Shown: positions 1 through 5,051 of the stretch, one piece after another
How the letters are laid out: each line of letters opens with the position of its first letter
Position numbering within the stretch: position 1 is the stretch's first letter
NCBI GenBank assembly: GCA_016867695.1
Contig: VGIY01000206.1
Location: 1-5,051 of the forward strand
Direction of reading: 5' to 3'
Length of the DNA: 5,051 bases
From: Candidatus Eiseniibacteriota bacterium
GTDB lineage: Bacteria; Eisenbacteria; RBG-16-71-46; CAIMUX01; WJJG01
Made by a program: the position numbers and the translations under genes
The notes under the pieces: model-generated
Seen by the model: the letters and a program-made list of their open reading frames with translations, nothing else
Told to the model about the DNA's origin: nothing
Database searches by the model: none

Positions 1-20
1 GGGGGGGGGGGGGGGGGGGG
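1..20. repeat. Poly-G tract of 20 at window start
   Basis: The first 20 bases are all G, followed directly by CCCC. Read on the ligA strand this gives GGGG followed by a C run and adds an Ala plus six Pro codons after the BRCT domain. It may be a contig-edge artefact or a real homopolymer; the sequence alone cannot decide. It prevents placing the ligA stop codon. Confidence 0.9.
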
Positions 21-2109
21 CCCCGGTCGGGCCCGCATCGCCCTCGATGCCGAGCATCGCTCGCAGCGCCCCCTCGTCGAGGATGGGAATGCCGAGCGCG
101 CGGGCCCGGGCGAGCTTCGATCCGGCGTCGGCTCCGGCCAGCACGTAGCTCGTCTTGCCGCTGACGGTCGCCGCGACCCGCGCCCCGCGCGACTCGAGCA
201 GCGCGCGCGCCGCCTCGCGCGAGAGCCTCGGCAGCGTGCCAGTGAGGACGAAGGTGAGGCCGGTCAGATCGGTCCCCCCGGGGGCAGCCGGGGGCGCCGC
301 CGGGGGGGGCGCCGGGCGCAAGCCGGCCGCGGCGAGGCGCTCGAGGAGGGCGCCGGTCTGCGGCCGGGCGAAGTAGCGCTCGACCGAGGCGGCGATCACC
401 GGGCCGATGCCCTCGATCCCCTCGAGATCGGCGGCCGGGGCGGCGCGCAGCGCCGCGAGCGAGCCGCGGCGGCTCGCCAGGAGGCGCGCCGCGTGCGTGC
501 CGACGTGGCGGATCCCGAGCGCGAAGAGGAAGCGATCGAGCGGGGGGCGGCGGGAGGCCACGATCGCGGCGAGCAGCTTGCCGGCGGCCCTCTCCTGCAG
601 CCGGACGTCCGAGGTCTTCCCGTCGTCGCGCGTCGCCTCGGCGATCTTGAGCCCCACGAGCCGGGCGCGATCGAGGGCGTAGAGGTCGGCCAGATCTCGC
701 ACCAGCCCCTCGTCGACGAGCGCGTCCACGACCGCCGCTCCCAGTTGCTTGATGTCCAGGCCGCCGCGGCTGGCGAAGTGGAGGATCCTGCGCTTGAGCT
801 GCGCCGGGCAGTGCTCGTTGACGCAGCGGATGGCGACCTCGCCCTCCTCCCGTTCCAGGGGGTCGTCGCAGACCGGGCAGCGCGCGGGCAGCGCCGTGGG
901 GGGCTCGTCCCCCCGGCGGCGGTCGCGCAGCACGCCGGTCACCTTGGGGATGATCTCGCCCCCCTTCTCGATGGTCACCGCGTCGCCCACGCGCACGTCG
1001 AGACGCTCGATCTCGTCGGCGTTGTGCAGCGTCGCCCGTTGGACGGTCGTCCCCAGGATCCGCACCGGCTCGAAGAGCGCCACCGGCGTCACTGCGCCGG
1101 TGCGCCCGACCTGCCAGACGATCTCGCGGACGCGCGTTTCGGCCCGCTCGGTCTCGAACTTGTACGCGATCCCCCAGCGGGGCGCGCGCCCGGTCGCGCC
1201 CAGACGCCCCTGCAGGTCGAGGTCGTCGACCTTGAGGACCACGCCGTCGGTCTCGTAGTCGAGGCTCCGGCGAAGGGCCTGGAAGCCGGCGAAGCTCGCC
1301 AGGGCCGCATCGATGTCGGGCAGGAGCCGCGTGTGGGGCTCGACCGGGAGGCCCAGCTCGCGCATCAGGGCGAGCGACGCGGAGTGGCGCGCCGCTCCGA
1401 ACCGGCGGGCGTCGACGAGCTGATAGAGCGCAATCGCCAGGGGACGGCGGGCGGCCAGCGCCGGGTCGAGGAGCTTGAGCGTGCCGGCGGCGGCGTTGCG
1501 GGGATTGGCGAAGGGGGAATCCCCCTCGGCCTGCCGTTCGCGGTTGTGGGCCTCGAAGGCGAGCCGCGGGAAGTAGACCTCGCCGCGCACCTCGAGCGTC
1601 GGCGCGCCCAGCCGCGGGTGGGGCGCGAGCCTCAGCGGCAGACCGCGCAGCGTGCGCAGGTTGTGGGTCACGTCGTCGCCCCTGAGGCCGTCGCCGCGCG
1701 TCAGGCCGCGGGCGAAGCGCCCCTCCTCGTAGCGCAGGGCGACGGCCACGCCGTCGACCTTGAGCTCGACGGCGTAGGCGACGGGCGTCTCGACGCCCAG
1801 CTCGCGGCGCACCCGGGCGTCGAACTCGCGCGCCTCCTCCGCCGTGTAGGTGTTCTGCAGGCTGAGCATCGGCGTCGAGTGGGGCAGGGTGGCGAAGGCG
1901 GCGATCGGCTCGCCGCCGACGCGGCGCGTGGGGCTCGTGGGATCGTCGTGCTCGGGGGAGGCGGCTTCGAGCGCGACGAGCTCCGCGTAGAGACGGTCGT
2001 ACTCGCGGTCGCTGATCTCCGGGGCGTGTTCGACGTAGTAGAGCCGGTCGTGGCGCCGGATGAGCCGGCGAAGCTCCTCGATCCGCCGGGCCGCTTGCTG
2101 GGGGTCCAT
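1..2109 (-). CDS. ligA: NAD+-dependent DNA ligase LigA (3' end open at window edge)
   Basis: Seals 3'-OH/5'-phosphate nicks in duplex DNA, using NAD+ to form a ligase-AMP intermediate; the essential replicative and repair ligase of bacteria. The minus strand reads open for 703 codons. Domain Ia (about 1-70) has Y24, Y25, D34, Y37 and D38 for NMN binding. The adenylation domain (about 70-320) carries the nucleotidyl-transfer lysine K117 in KVDG, then TRGDG, EVRGEV (173-178), DGVVLKV with K293, and YKF with K317. The OB fold follows (about 325-400, VGRTGAVTPVA). A Cys4 zinc finger uses C411, C414, C429 and C434, the only cysteines in the protein. The helix-hairpin-helix region spans about 445-590 (LGIRHVG at 531-537). 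A Pro/Ala linker (about 599-612) leads to a BRCT domain (about 614-688). The ATG at 2109 has a good ribosome binding site and starts domain Ia at the normal distance. No stop is reached: the frame ends in six prolines encoded by the poly-G tract, although the BRCT domain is already complete. The usual family length is about 670 residues. Identification is secure; only the C-terminus is uncertain. Confidence 0.97.
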   Translation of the reverse strand, partial: MDPQQAARRIEELRRLIRRHDRLYYVEHAPEISDREYDRLYAELVALEAASPEHDDPTSPTRRVGGEPIAAFATLPHSTPMLSLQNTYTAEEAREFDARVRRELGVETPVAYAVELKVDGVAVALRYEEGRFARGLTRGDGLRGDDVTHNLRTLRGLPLRLAPHPRLGAPTLEVRGEVYFPRLAFEAHNRERQAEGDSPFANPRNAAAGTLKLLDPALAARRPLAIALYQLVDARRFGAARHSASLALMRELGLPVEPHTRLLPDIDAALASFAGFQALRRSLDYETDGVVLKVDDLDLQGRLGATGRAPRWGIAYKFETERAETRVREIVWQVGRTGAVTPVALFEPVRILGTTVQRATLHNADEIERLDVRVGDAVTIEKGGEIIPKVTGVLRDRRRGDEPPTALPARCPVCDDPLEREEGEVAIRCVNEHCPAQLKRRILHFASRGGLDIKQLGAAVVDALVDEGLVRDLADLYALDRARLVGLKIAEATRDDGKTSDVRLQERAAGKLLAAIVASRRPPLDRFLFALGIRHVGTHAARLLASRRGSLAALRAAPAADLEGIEGIGPVIAASVERYFARPQTGALLERLAAAGLRPAPPPAAPPAAPGGTDLTGLTFVLTGTLPRLSREAARALLESRGARVAATVSGKTSYVLAGADAGSKLARARALGIPILDEGALRAMLGIEGDAGPTGAPPPPPP

Positions 2110-2114
2110 GCCTG

Positions 2115-2120
2115 CTCCTT
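2115..2120 (-). promoter_or_regulatory. ligA ribosome binding site
   Basis: The minus strand reads AAGGAG, then a 5-base spacer (CAGGC), then the ATG at 2109. This is a strong Shine-Dalgarno match at normal spacing and fixes the ligA start. Confidence 0.85.
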
Positions 2121-2203
2121 GTCGGCCGCTCGCGGCGAACGGGGCGGCGGGGGATGCGCAAGGGGGTCGCGGGCCGCCGTCGCGCGCCTCCGGGCGCAGC
2201 GTC

Positions 2204-2232
2204 AAGCTAGGAAGAGAGGCGGGCGGTTGCAA
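2204..2232 (-). promoter_or_regulatory. Candidate sigma-70-like promoter for ligA
   Basis: On the minus strand, TTGCAA (2232-2227) is followed by a 17-base spacer and TAGCTT (2209-2204). The -35 matches consensus at 4 of 6 positions and the -10 at 3 of 6, with ideal spacing. It lies in one of the few less GC-rich patches of the intergenic region, about 95 bases upstream of the ligA start. The match is weak and the host's sigma preferences are unknown, so this is only a candidate. Confidence 0.3.
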
Positions 2233-2297
2233 CGCGAAAAGGCCCGCCGGGGGCGCGCGCGCCAGGCGATCGCGCCGGGCGATCGGCGCCGCGGTGC

Positions 2298-2367
2298 CTG
2301 CGGGAGTCGCTTCCGGGAGTCGCCGCTGCTCCGGGAGTCGCGGTTCCGGGAGTCGTTCCGGGAGTCG
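2298..2367. repeat. Five-copy 12-base direct repeat upstream of the glycosyltransferase gene
   Basis: The unit TTCCGGGAGTCG occurs exactly at 2311-2322, 2344-2355 and 2356-2367, the last two head to tail. Near copies lie at 2298-2309 (CTGCGGGAGTCG) and 2329-2340 (CTCCGGGAGTCG). The 9-base core CGGGAGTCG is invariant in all five; core starts are 13, 18, 15 and 12 bases apart. The array ends 4 bases before a candidate -35 element. It could be a regulator binding array or a short-sequence repeat expansion. The spacing is not helical and no known operator is recognised. Confidence 0.85.
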
Positions 2368-2371
2368 CGGC

Positions 2372-2400
2372 TTGAAGCGCCCGTGGCCGTCGGCTAGGCT
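2372..2400 (+). promoter_or_regulatory. Candidate sigma-70-like promoter for the GT2-DUF2304 genes
   Basis: TTGAAG (2372-2377), a 17-base spacer and TAGGCT (2395-2400) lie just after the 12-base repeat array. This would start transcription near 2407, about 60 bases before the GTG at 2470. The -35 matches at 4 of 6 positions and the -10 at 3 of 6. It is weak support, strengthened mainly by spacing and position. Confidence 0.3.
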
Positions 2401-2447
2401 CGCCGTCGCGCGCGCGGGCGCCGATGCCGCCGGATCGGGCGCGACGG

Positions 2448-2462
2448 GGAGGAGCCGAGGGA
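2448..2462 (+). promoter_or_regulatory. Ribosome binding site region for the GTG start at 2470
   Basis: GGAGGAG at 2448-2454 is the best Shine-Dalgarno match but sits 15 bases from the start codon. GAGGGA at 2457-2462 is weaker but correctly spaced at 7 bases. Either would serve the GTG at 2470, which is the first usable start after the in-frame TAG at 2395. Confidence 0.55.
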
Positions 2463-2469
2463 AGAGCGA

Positions 2470-3192
2470 GTGGCGCAGTCGACGCTGATCATCATGCCCG
2501 CCTACAACGAGGCCGCCCGGCTGGGGATCGTCATCGGCGACCTTTTCAGGGCCGCGCCGGGGACGCCGCTGCTGGTCGTCGATGACGGCTCGCGAGACGG
2601 GACCGCCGAGGCGGCGCGCGCCGCCGGGGCCGCCGTCGTCGCCCATCCCTTCAACCTGGGCTACGGGGCGGCGCTGCAGACGGGCTATCGCTACGCGCTG
2701 CGGGCGGGATTCGCGCGGGTGATCCAGATGGACGCCGACGGCCAGCACGACCCCGGGTCGCTCGAGCGCATCGTCGCGGCGCTGGACGAGGGGGCCGATC
2801 TCGTCCTGGGCAGCCGCTTCCTCGACCTGACGAGCTATCGGCCGCCCCTGGCCCGCCGCGCCGGCATGGGCCTCTTCCGTACCCTGGCCGCCATCCTGCT
2901 ACGGAGACGCCTGAGCGATGTGACGACGGGCTACCAGGGGCTCTCGCGCCGGCTCGTCGACTTCTACGATCGGCGGGGGATCTTTCCGCCCGACTATCCG
3001 GATGCCAACATCATCGTCCGCGCCGTGCGGGCGGGCTTCCGGTTGAGCGAAGTCCCGGCGCGGATGGCGGACAACCCCGCGGGCGGATCGATCCACGTGG
3101 GCCTCAAGCCGGTGGCCTACGTCTTCAAGATGGTCTTCGCCCTCCTGGTCGAGGCGGGCCGCAGACTGCCGGCGCCGGAGGCCCGAGGATGA
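2470..3192 (+). CDS. Glycosyltransferase family 2 (DPM1/polyprenyl-phosphate sugar synthase-like)
   Basis: Probably transfers a sugar from a nucleotide-sugar donor at the cytoplasmic face of the membrane, by family analogy to a lipid phosphate or nascent glycan. The real substrate cannot be read from sequence. The 240-residue protein has the GT-A fold signature: MPAYNE (9-14), VVDDGS (36-41) binding the nucleotide, the metal-binding DAD (D88-A-D90) followed by GQH, GSRF (114-117), and an acceptor-side stretch SDVTTGYQGLSRR (149-161). PDAN (177-180) stands where relatives usually have PDAE. A hydrophobic segment near 213-228 may contact the membrane, but there are no C-terminal transmembrane helices as in longer GtrB-type enzymes. 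The GTG start is preferred because the internal ATG at 2494 would remove the first beta strand. The stop overlaps the next gene by ATGA, so translation is coupled to the DUF2304 protein, a common partner of this enzyme type. The protein has no cysteine. Family call firm, substrate unknown. Confidence 0.93.
   Translation: MAQSTLIIMPAYNEAARLGIVIGDLFRAAPGTPLLVVDDGSRDGTAEAARAAGAAVVAHPFNLGYGAALQTGYRYALRAGFARVIQMDADGQHDPGSLERIVAALDEGADLVLGSRFLDLTSYRPPLARRAGMGLFRTLAAILLRRRLSDVTTGYQGLSRRLVDFYDRRGIFPPDYPDANIIVRAVRAGFRLSEVPARMADNPAGGSIHVGLKPVAYVFKMVFALLVEAGRRLPAPEARG
3177..3181 (+). promoter_or_regulatory. Ribosome binding site for the DUF2304 gene
   Basis: GGAGG lies inside the end of the glycosyltransferase gene, 7 bases before the ATG at 3189. 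Together with the ATGA overlap it supports coupled but independently initiated translation. Confidence 0.7.
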
Positions 3193-3545
3193 TCCCGCTG
3201 TGCGTGGCCGCCGCAGGCCTGCTCCTCGTGCTCCTCGCCTACGGGCTCGCGTGCGCCGACCGGCTGACGACGGGCCAGGGCGTGGCCTGGGCGCTGATCG
3301 GGGCGCTGCTCTGCGCCGGCGGGCTCCTCCTGCGGATCGGGTTTGGCGGCGCCGGCAGCGCCGCCGCGTCATGGGCGCTCGGGTTCGCGGTCCTGCTGCT
3401 GCTCTGCGCCGGAGTGGCCCAGGCCTGCGCGATCAGCCGGCTCGAGGAGCGGGCGAAGAGGCTCGCGCAGGAGGTCGCGTTGCTGCGCTGCGGGTGCGAG
3501 GCGGAGCGGGCGCGTCGGCCGGCGCCGCCGGAGGCGGGCGAGTGA
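3189..3545 (+). CDS. DUF2304-family small membrane protein
   Basis: Function unknown; the family is a recurrent neighbour of GT2 glycosyltransferases and is presumed to act with them at the membrane. The 118-residue protein has three hydrophobic helices at about 3-22, 32-50 and 60-80, with a short polar loop (about 23-30) between the first two. A conserved-looking amphipathic helix follows: ISRLEERAKRLAQEVALL (82-99), which fits the family's C-terminal signature. The tail (104-118) is charged and Pro-rich. It starts inside the previous gene's stop (ATGA, 3189-3192). Because the glycosyltransferase lacks its own transmembrane domain, I infer that this protein anchors it or helps present the lipid substrate. 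Seven of 118 residues are cysteine (5, 22, 42, 73, 80, 101, 103), unusual for such a protein, including a C-x-C just after the amphipathic helix. The family call rests on topology, the C-terminal motif and context. Confidence 0.82.
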   Translation: MIPLCVAAAGLLLVLLAYGLACADRLTTGQGVAWALIGALLCAGGLLLRIGFGGAGSAAASWALGFAVLLLLCAGVAQACAISRLEERAKRLAQEVALLRCGCEAERARRPAPPEAGE

Positions 3546-3546
3546 A

Positions 3547-3560
3547 GCCCCTCGCGGGGC
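3547..3560 (+). other. Short GC hairpin after the DUF2304 gene
   Basis: GCCCC-TCGC-GGGGC forms a perfect 5-bp stem with a 4-base loop, starting one base after the DUF2304 stop codon. No T-run follows (the next bases are AGGGGG), so it is not a standard intrinsic terminator. It might protect the upstream mRNA end, attenuate read-through, or be chance at this GC content. Confidence 0.4.
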
Positions 3561-3610
3561 AGGGGGACTCCGGCTGCAGGTCGGGCAGGCCTTGCGCCGG
3601 GAGCGGGGCG

Positions 3611-3636
3611 GGCGCGCCCAGCCCGCCGGGCGCGCC
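3611..3636 (+). promoter_or_regulatory. Hairpin abutting the helicase start codon
   Basis: GGCGCGCC at 3611-3618 and again at 3629-3636 can pair as an 8-bp all-GC stem around a 10-base loop. Each arm is itself a palindrome, so alternative foldings exist. The 3' arm ends at the base before the ATG at 3637, in the place where a ribosome binding site should be. It could restrain translation of the helicase; no function is shown. Confidence 0.45.
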
Positions 3637-5051
3637 ATGAACCGATCCCATCGCCGTCTCGAGGAGATCCTCTCCGTCGGCGGGCTGATCGCCAAGGTCG
3701 TCCCCGGCTACGACGCGCGTCCGCAGCAGCTCGAGCTCGGCCGGGCCGTGCTCGACTGCCTGGCCGGCGAGCGCGTCCTGGTCGCCGAGGCGCCGACGGG
3801 CGTCGGCAAGACGCTGGCCTACCTCGTTCCGGCCGCGCTCCACGCCCGCGAGACGCGCGAGCCGGTCGTGATCAGCTCCTACACGCGCGCGCTGCAGGAT
3901 CAGATCCTCGACCAGGAAGCCCCGCGCTTGCGCCGGCTGATCCACCCCGACCTGGGCGTCGTCACGCTCAAGGGAAGAGGCAACTACCTCTGCCGGCGCC
4001 GCTGGGAGCTGTTCCTGGCCGAGGAGGGATCGGGCCCGGACGGGCGCTGGGCCGTCGACCTGCTCGAGGCCTGGGTCTTCTCGACCAAGACGGGGGACTT
4101 CGCCGAGGCGCCCGATCTGGGGCCGCGTGCCGCCTGGGTGCAGCGGCGCATCGGCGGCGAGGCGCGCTTCTGCCGCAGCCGCGGCTGCCGGCCCGAGAGC
4201 GGCTGCTTCCACAAGGCCGCCCGCCGGGCGGCGCGCGAGGCCGATCTCGTCGTCGTCAACCACTCGCTGCTGCTCGCCGACGCGGCCGGCAACGGCATCC
4301 TCCCGGAGCATCGCGCGCTGATCGTCGACGAGGCGCACCTGCTCCCCGATGCCGCGCTCGACCAGCTCACGGTGCGCGTCTCGGAGCGGAGCCTGACCGA
4401 GCGCGTGCGCCTGATGGGGGGCGCCGGGGAGCCGGGGGCGAGCGACAGGCTGCGCCGGGCCGCGCGGCTACTCCCGAGCCGGGTCGCCGGGAGCCAGCTC
4501 GGGGCGCGGGCGCGGGAGATCGAGGAGCTGTCGGCTCCGGCCATGGCGGCGGTGCGCGCCTTCGGCGAAGCCCTGCGGGGGCACCCCGAGTTCCCCGCTC
4601 CGGGCGGGCGGCGCCGCTACGGCGCCGGGGCGCCGCTCGGGGACTTCCCCCCGCCCGCCTACGACGCCCTGCTCGCGGCGGTGGACCCGCTGCGCGAGGC
4701 GGCGCGCGACCTGCTGCGGGAGCTGACGGCCGAGACGCAGCCCGCTGATCCGGCGGGCGAGATCGCCGATCTGCTCGAGGCCTCCGGGGGATGGATCGAG
4801 GAACTGGACGAGGAGATGGACGCCCTCTCCGCGCTGCTTGCCGGAGACGCCCGCAATCGGGTCCACTACCTCGAGCTGGGCGGGCGCGAGGGCGCGACGC
4901 TGAGCGTGGTGCCGCTCGAGACCGGCCCCCCGATCCGCGAGCTGCTGCTCGAGCGCCACGGCGCCGTCGTCTTCACCTCGGCCACGCTGGCGGTGAAGGA
5001 GGACTTCACCCACTTCGCCGGCCAGGTCGGCCTGGAGCCGGGCGAGCCGGC
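3637..5051 (+). CDS. dinG: DinG/XPD-like superfamily 2 iron-sulfur DNA helicase (3' end beyond window)
   Basis: ATP-dependent helicase of the DinG/YoaA/XPD group, which unwinds DNA 5'-3' and is linked to resolving R-loops, forks and structured DNA. The window holds 471 codons: most of the first motor domain, with the second (motifs IV-VI) missing past the edge. Visible parts are a Q-motif-like RPQQ (28-31), Walker A EAPTGVGKT (51-59), motif Ia SSYTRALQDQ (80-89), Walker B DEAH (231-234) and motif III TSATL (447-451). Four cysteines, C119, C179, C184 and C190, give the C-x4-C-x5-C ending of the DinG 4Fe-4S domain; the only other cysteine is C41. VVNHSLLLAD (206-215) precedes the DEAH box as in relatives. 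Residues about 240-430 are the variable arch-like region. There is no N-terminal exonuclease domain as in Firmicutes DinG. The ATG at 3637 is chosen because conserved sequence begins about 25 residues in; a TTG at 3592 is possible. No ribosome binding site is seen before the ATG. Whether the gene is DinG or YoaA in the strict sense is not resolvable. Confidence 0.94.
   Translation, partial: MNRSHRRLEEILSVGGLIAKVVPGYDARPQQLELGRAVLDCLAGERVLVAEAPTGVGKTLAYLVPAALHARETREPVVISSYTRALQDQILDQEAPRLRRLIHPDLGVVTLKGRGNYLCRRRWELFLAEEGSGPDGRWAVDLLEAWVFSTKTGDFAEAPDLGPRAAWVQRRIGGEARFCRSRGCRPESGCFHKAARRAAREADLVVVNHSLLLADAAGNGILPEHRALIVDEAHLLPDAALDQLTVRVSERSLTERVRLMGGAGEPGASDRLRRAARLLPSRVAGSQLGARAREIEELSAPAMAAVRAFGEALRGHPEFPAPGGRRRYGAGAPLGDFPPPAYDALLAAVDPLREAARDLLRELTAETQPADPAGEIADLLEASGGWIEELDEEMDALSALLAGDARNRVHYLELGGREGATLSVVPLETGPPIRELLLERHGAVVFTSATLAVKEDFTHFAGQVGLEPGEP

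Larger units (their letters stand above)
2110..2469. other. Divergent intergenic region between ligA and the glycosyltransferase gene
   Basis: This 360-base stretch separates two divergently transcribed genes and must hold the regulatory sequence of both. I find no convincing protein or RNA gene in it. Besides the listed ribosome binding sites, promoter candidates and 12-base repeats, it contains two copies of GGCGATCG 13 bases apart (2265-2272 and 2278-2285), which could be chance at this base composition. A long plus-strand open frame crosses it up to a TAG at 2395-2397, but that frame is a continuation of the ligA antisense shadow. Confidence 0.6.

Noticed and set aside
2298..2367. Possible CRISPR array
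   Set aside because: The repeat unit is only 12 bases with 0-6 bases between units, far too short for repeats and spacers, and there are no cas genes.
493..2397. 634-codon plus-strand open frame across ligA and into the intergenic region
   Set aside because: It is in exact codon register with ligA on the opposite strand, where stops arise only from Leu TTA/CTA or Ser TCA codons, which are nearly absent in this high-GC gene. The translation shows no family motif. The Arg-Glu-Ser repeats at its end are just the 12-base DNA repeat.
2899..3372. 157-codon minus-strand open frame opposite the GT2 and DUF2304 genes
   Set aside because: Arg/Ala-rich low-complexity translation typical of a high-GC shadow, overlapping two well-supported genes.
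3547..3560. Intrinsic terminator after the DUF2304 gene
   Set aside because: The hairpin has no following T-run and only a 5-bp stem, so it is kept only as an unassigned hairpin.
3611..3636. Paired GGCGCGCC octamers as cloning-site (AscI) or vector sequence
   Set aside because: The octamer is an AscI recognition sequence, but the surrounding sequence is continuous with native genes and such palindromes are expected at this GC content.
3200..3640. 146-codon plus-strand open frame overlapping the DUF2304 gene
   Set aside because: Arg/Ala/Gly-rich shadow in another frame; the DUF2304 frame has three membrane helices, a family motif and a coupled start.
3433..4338. 301-codon minus-strand open frame opposite the helicase
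   Set aside because: It is in exact register with the helicase codons, so stops are rare for the same reason. It has no recognisable domains, while the plus strand carries a full set of helicase motifs.
4468..5013. 181-codon minus-strand open frame opposite the helicase
   Set aside because: Same antisense register; it ends exactly where the helicase uses a rare CTA leucine codon at 4468-4470. The plus-strand reading has conserved motif III nearby.

Overview
The window is very GC-rich DNA in which almost every codon of the four real genes ends in G or C. This points to a high-GC bacterium. The gene set (NAD+-dependent LigA, a DinG-type iron-sulfur helicase, a GT2/DUF2304 envelope gene pair) is bacterial but does not fix the phylum. 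The first 20 bases are an unbroken run of G, so position 1 may be a raw contig end.

Layout: (1) Positions 1-2109, minus strand: ligA, NAD+-dependent DNA ligase, with all domains from Ia through BRCT. The reading frame is still open at the window edge, where it runs into the poly-G tract as prolines. (2) Positions 2110-2469: a 360-base divergent intergenic region. It holds the ligA ribosome binding site, weak candidate promoters pointing both ways, and five copies of a 12-base direct repeat just upstream of the rightward promoter candidate. (3) Positions 2470-3192, plus strand: a family 2 glycosyltransferase with a GTG start. (4) Positions 3189-3545, plus strand: a small three-helix membrane protein of the DUF2304 family, overlapping the glycosyltransferase by ATGA. 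(5) Positions 3546-3636: a 91-base gap with two hairpins, the second ending right at the next start codon. (6) Positions 3637-5051, plus strand: the first 471 codons of a DinG/XPD-like 5'-3' helicase, cut by the window edge.

Functionally there are two themes. LigA (nick sealing) and the DinG-like helicase (unwinding of structured or R-loop DNA) belong to DNA replication and repair. The translationally coupled GT2-DUF2304 pair between them probably acts at the cytoplasmic membrane on a lipid-linked sugar for an envelope polymer or glycan. Nothing shows that the two themes are mechanistically linked. The helicase may or may not share a transcript with the pair.

I see no mobile element, CRISPR array, tRNA, rRNA or defence system. 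The long open frames antisense to ligA and to the helicase are codon-register shadows of high-GC genes. The points most worth a second look are the 12-base repeat array, the hairpin that replaces a ribosome binding site at the helicase start, the poly-G edge, and a probable insertion in the LigA helix-hairpin-helix region.
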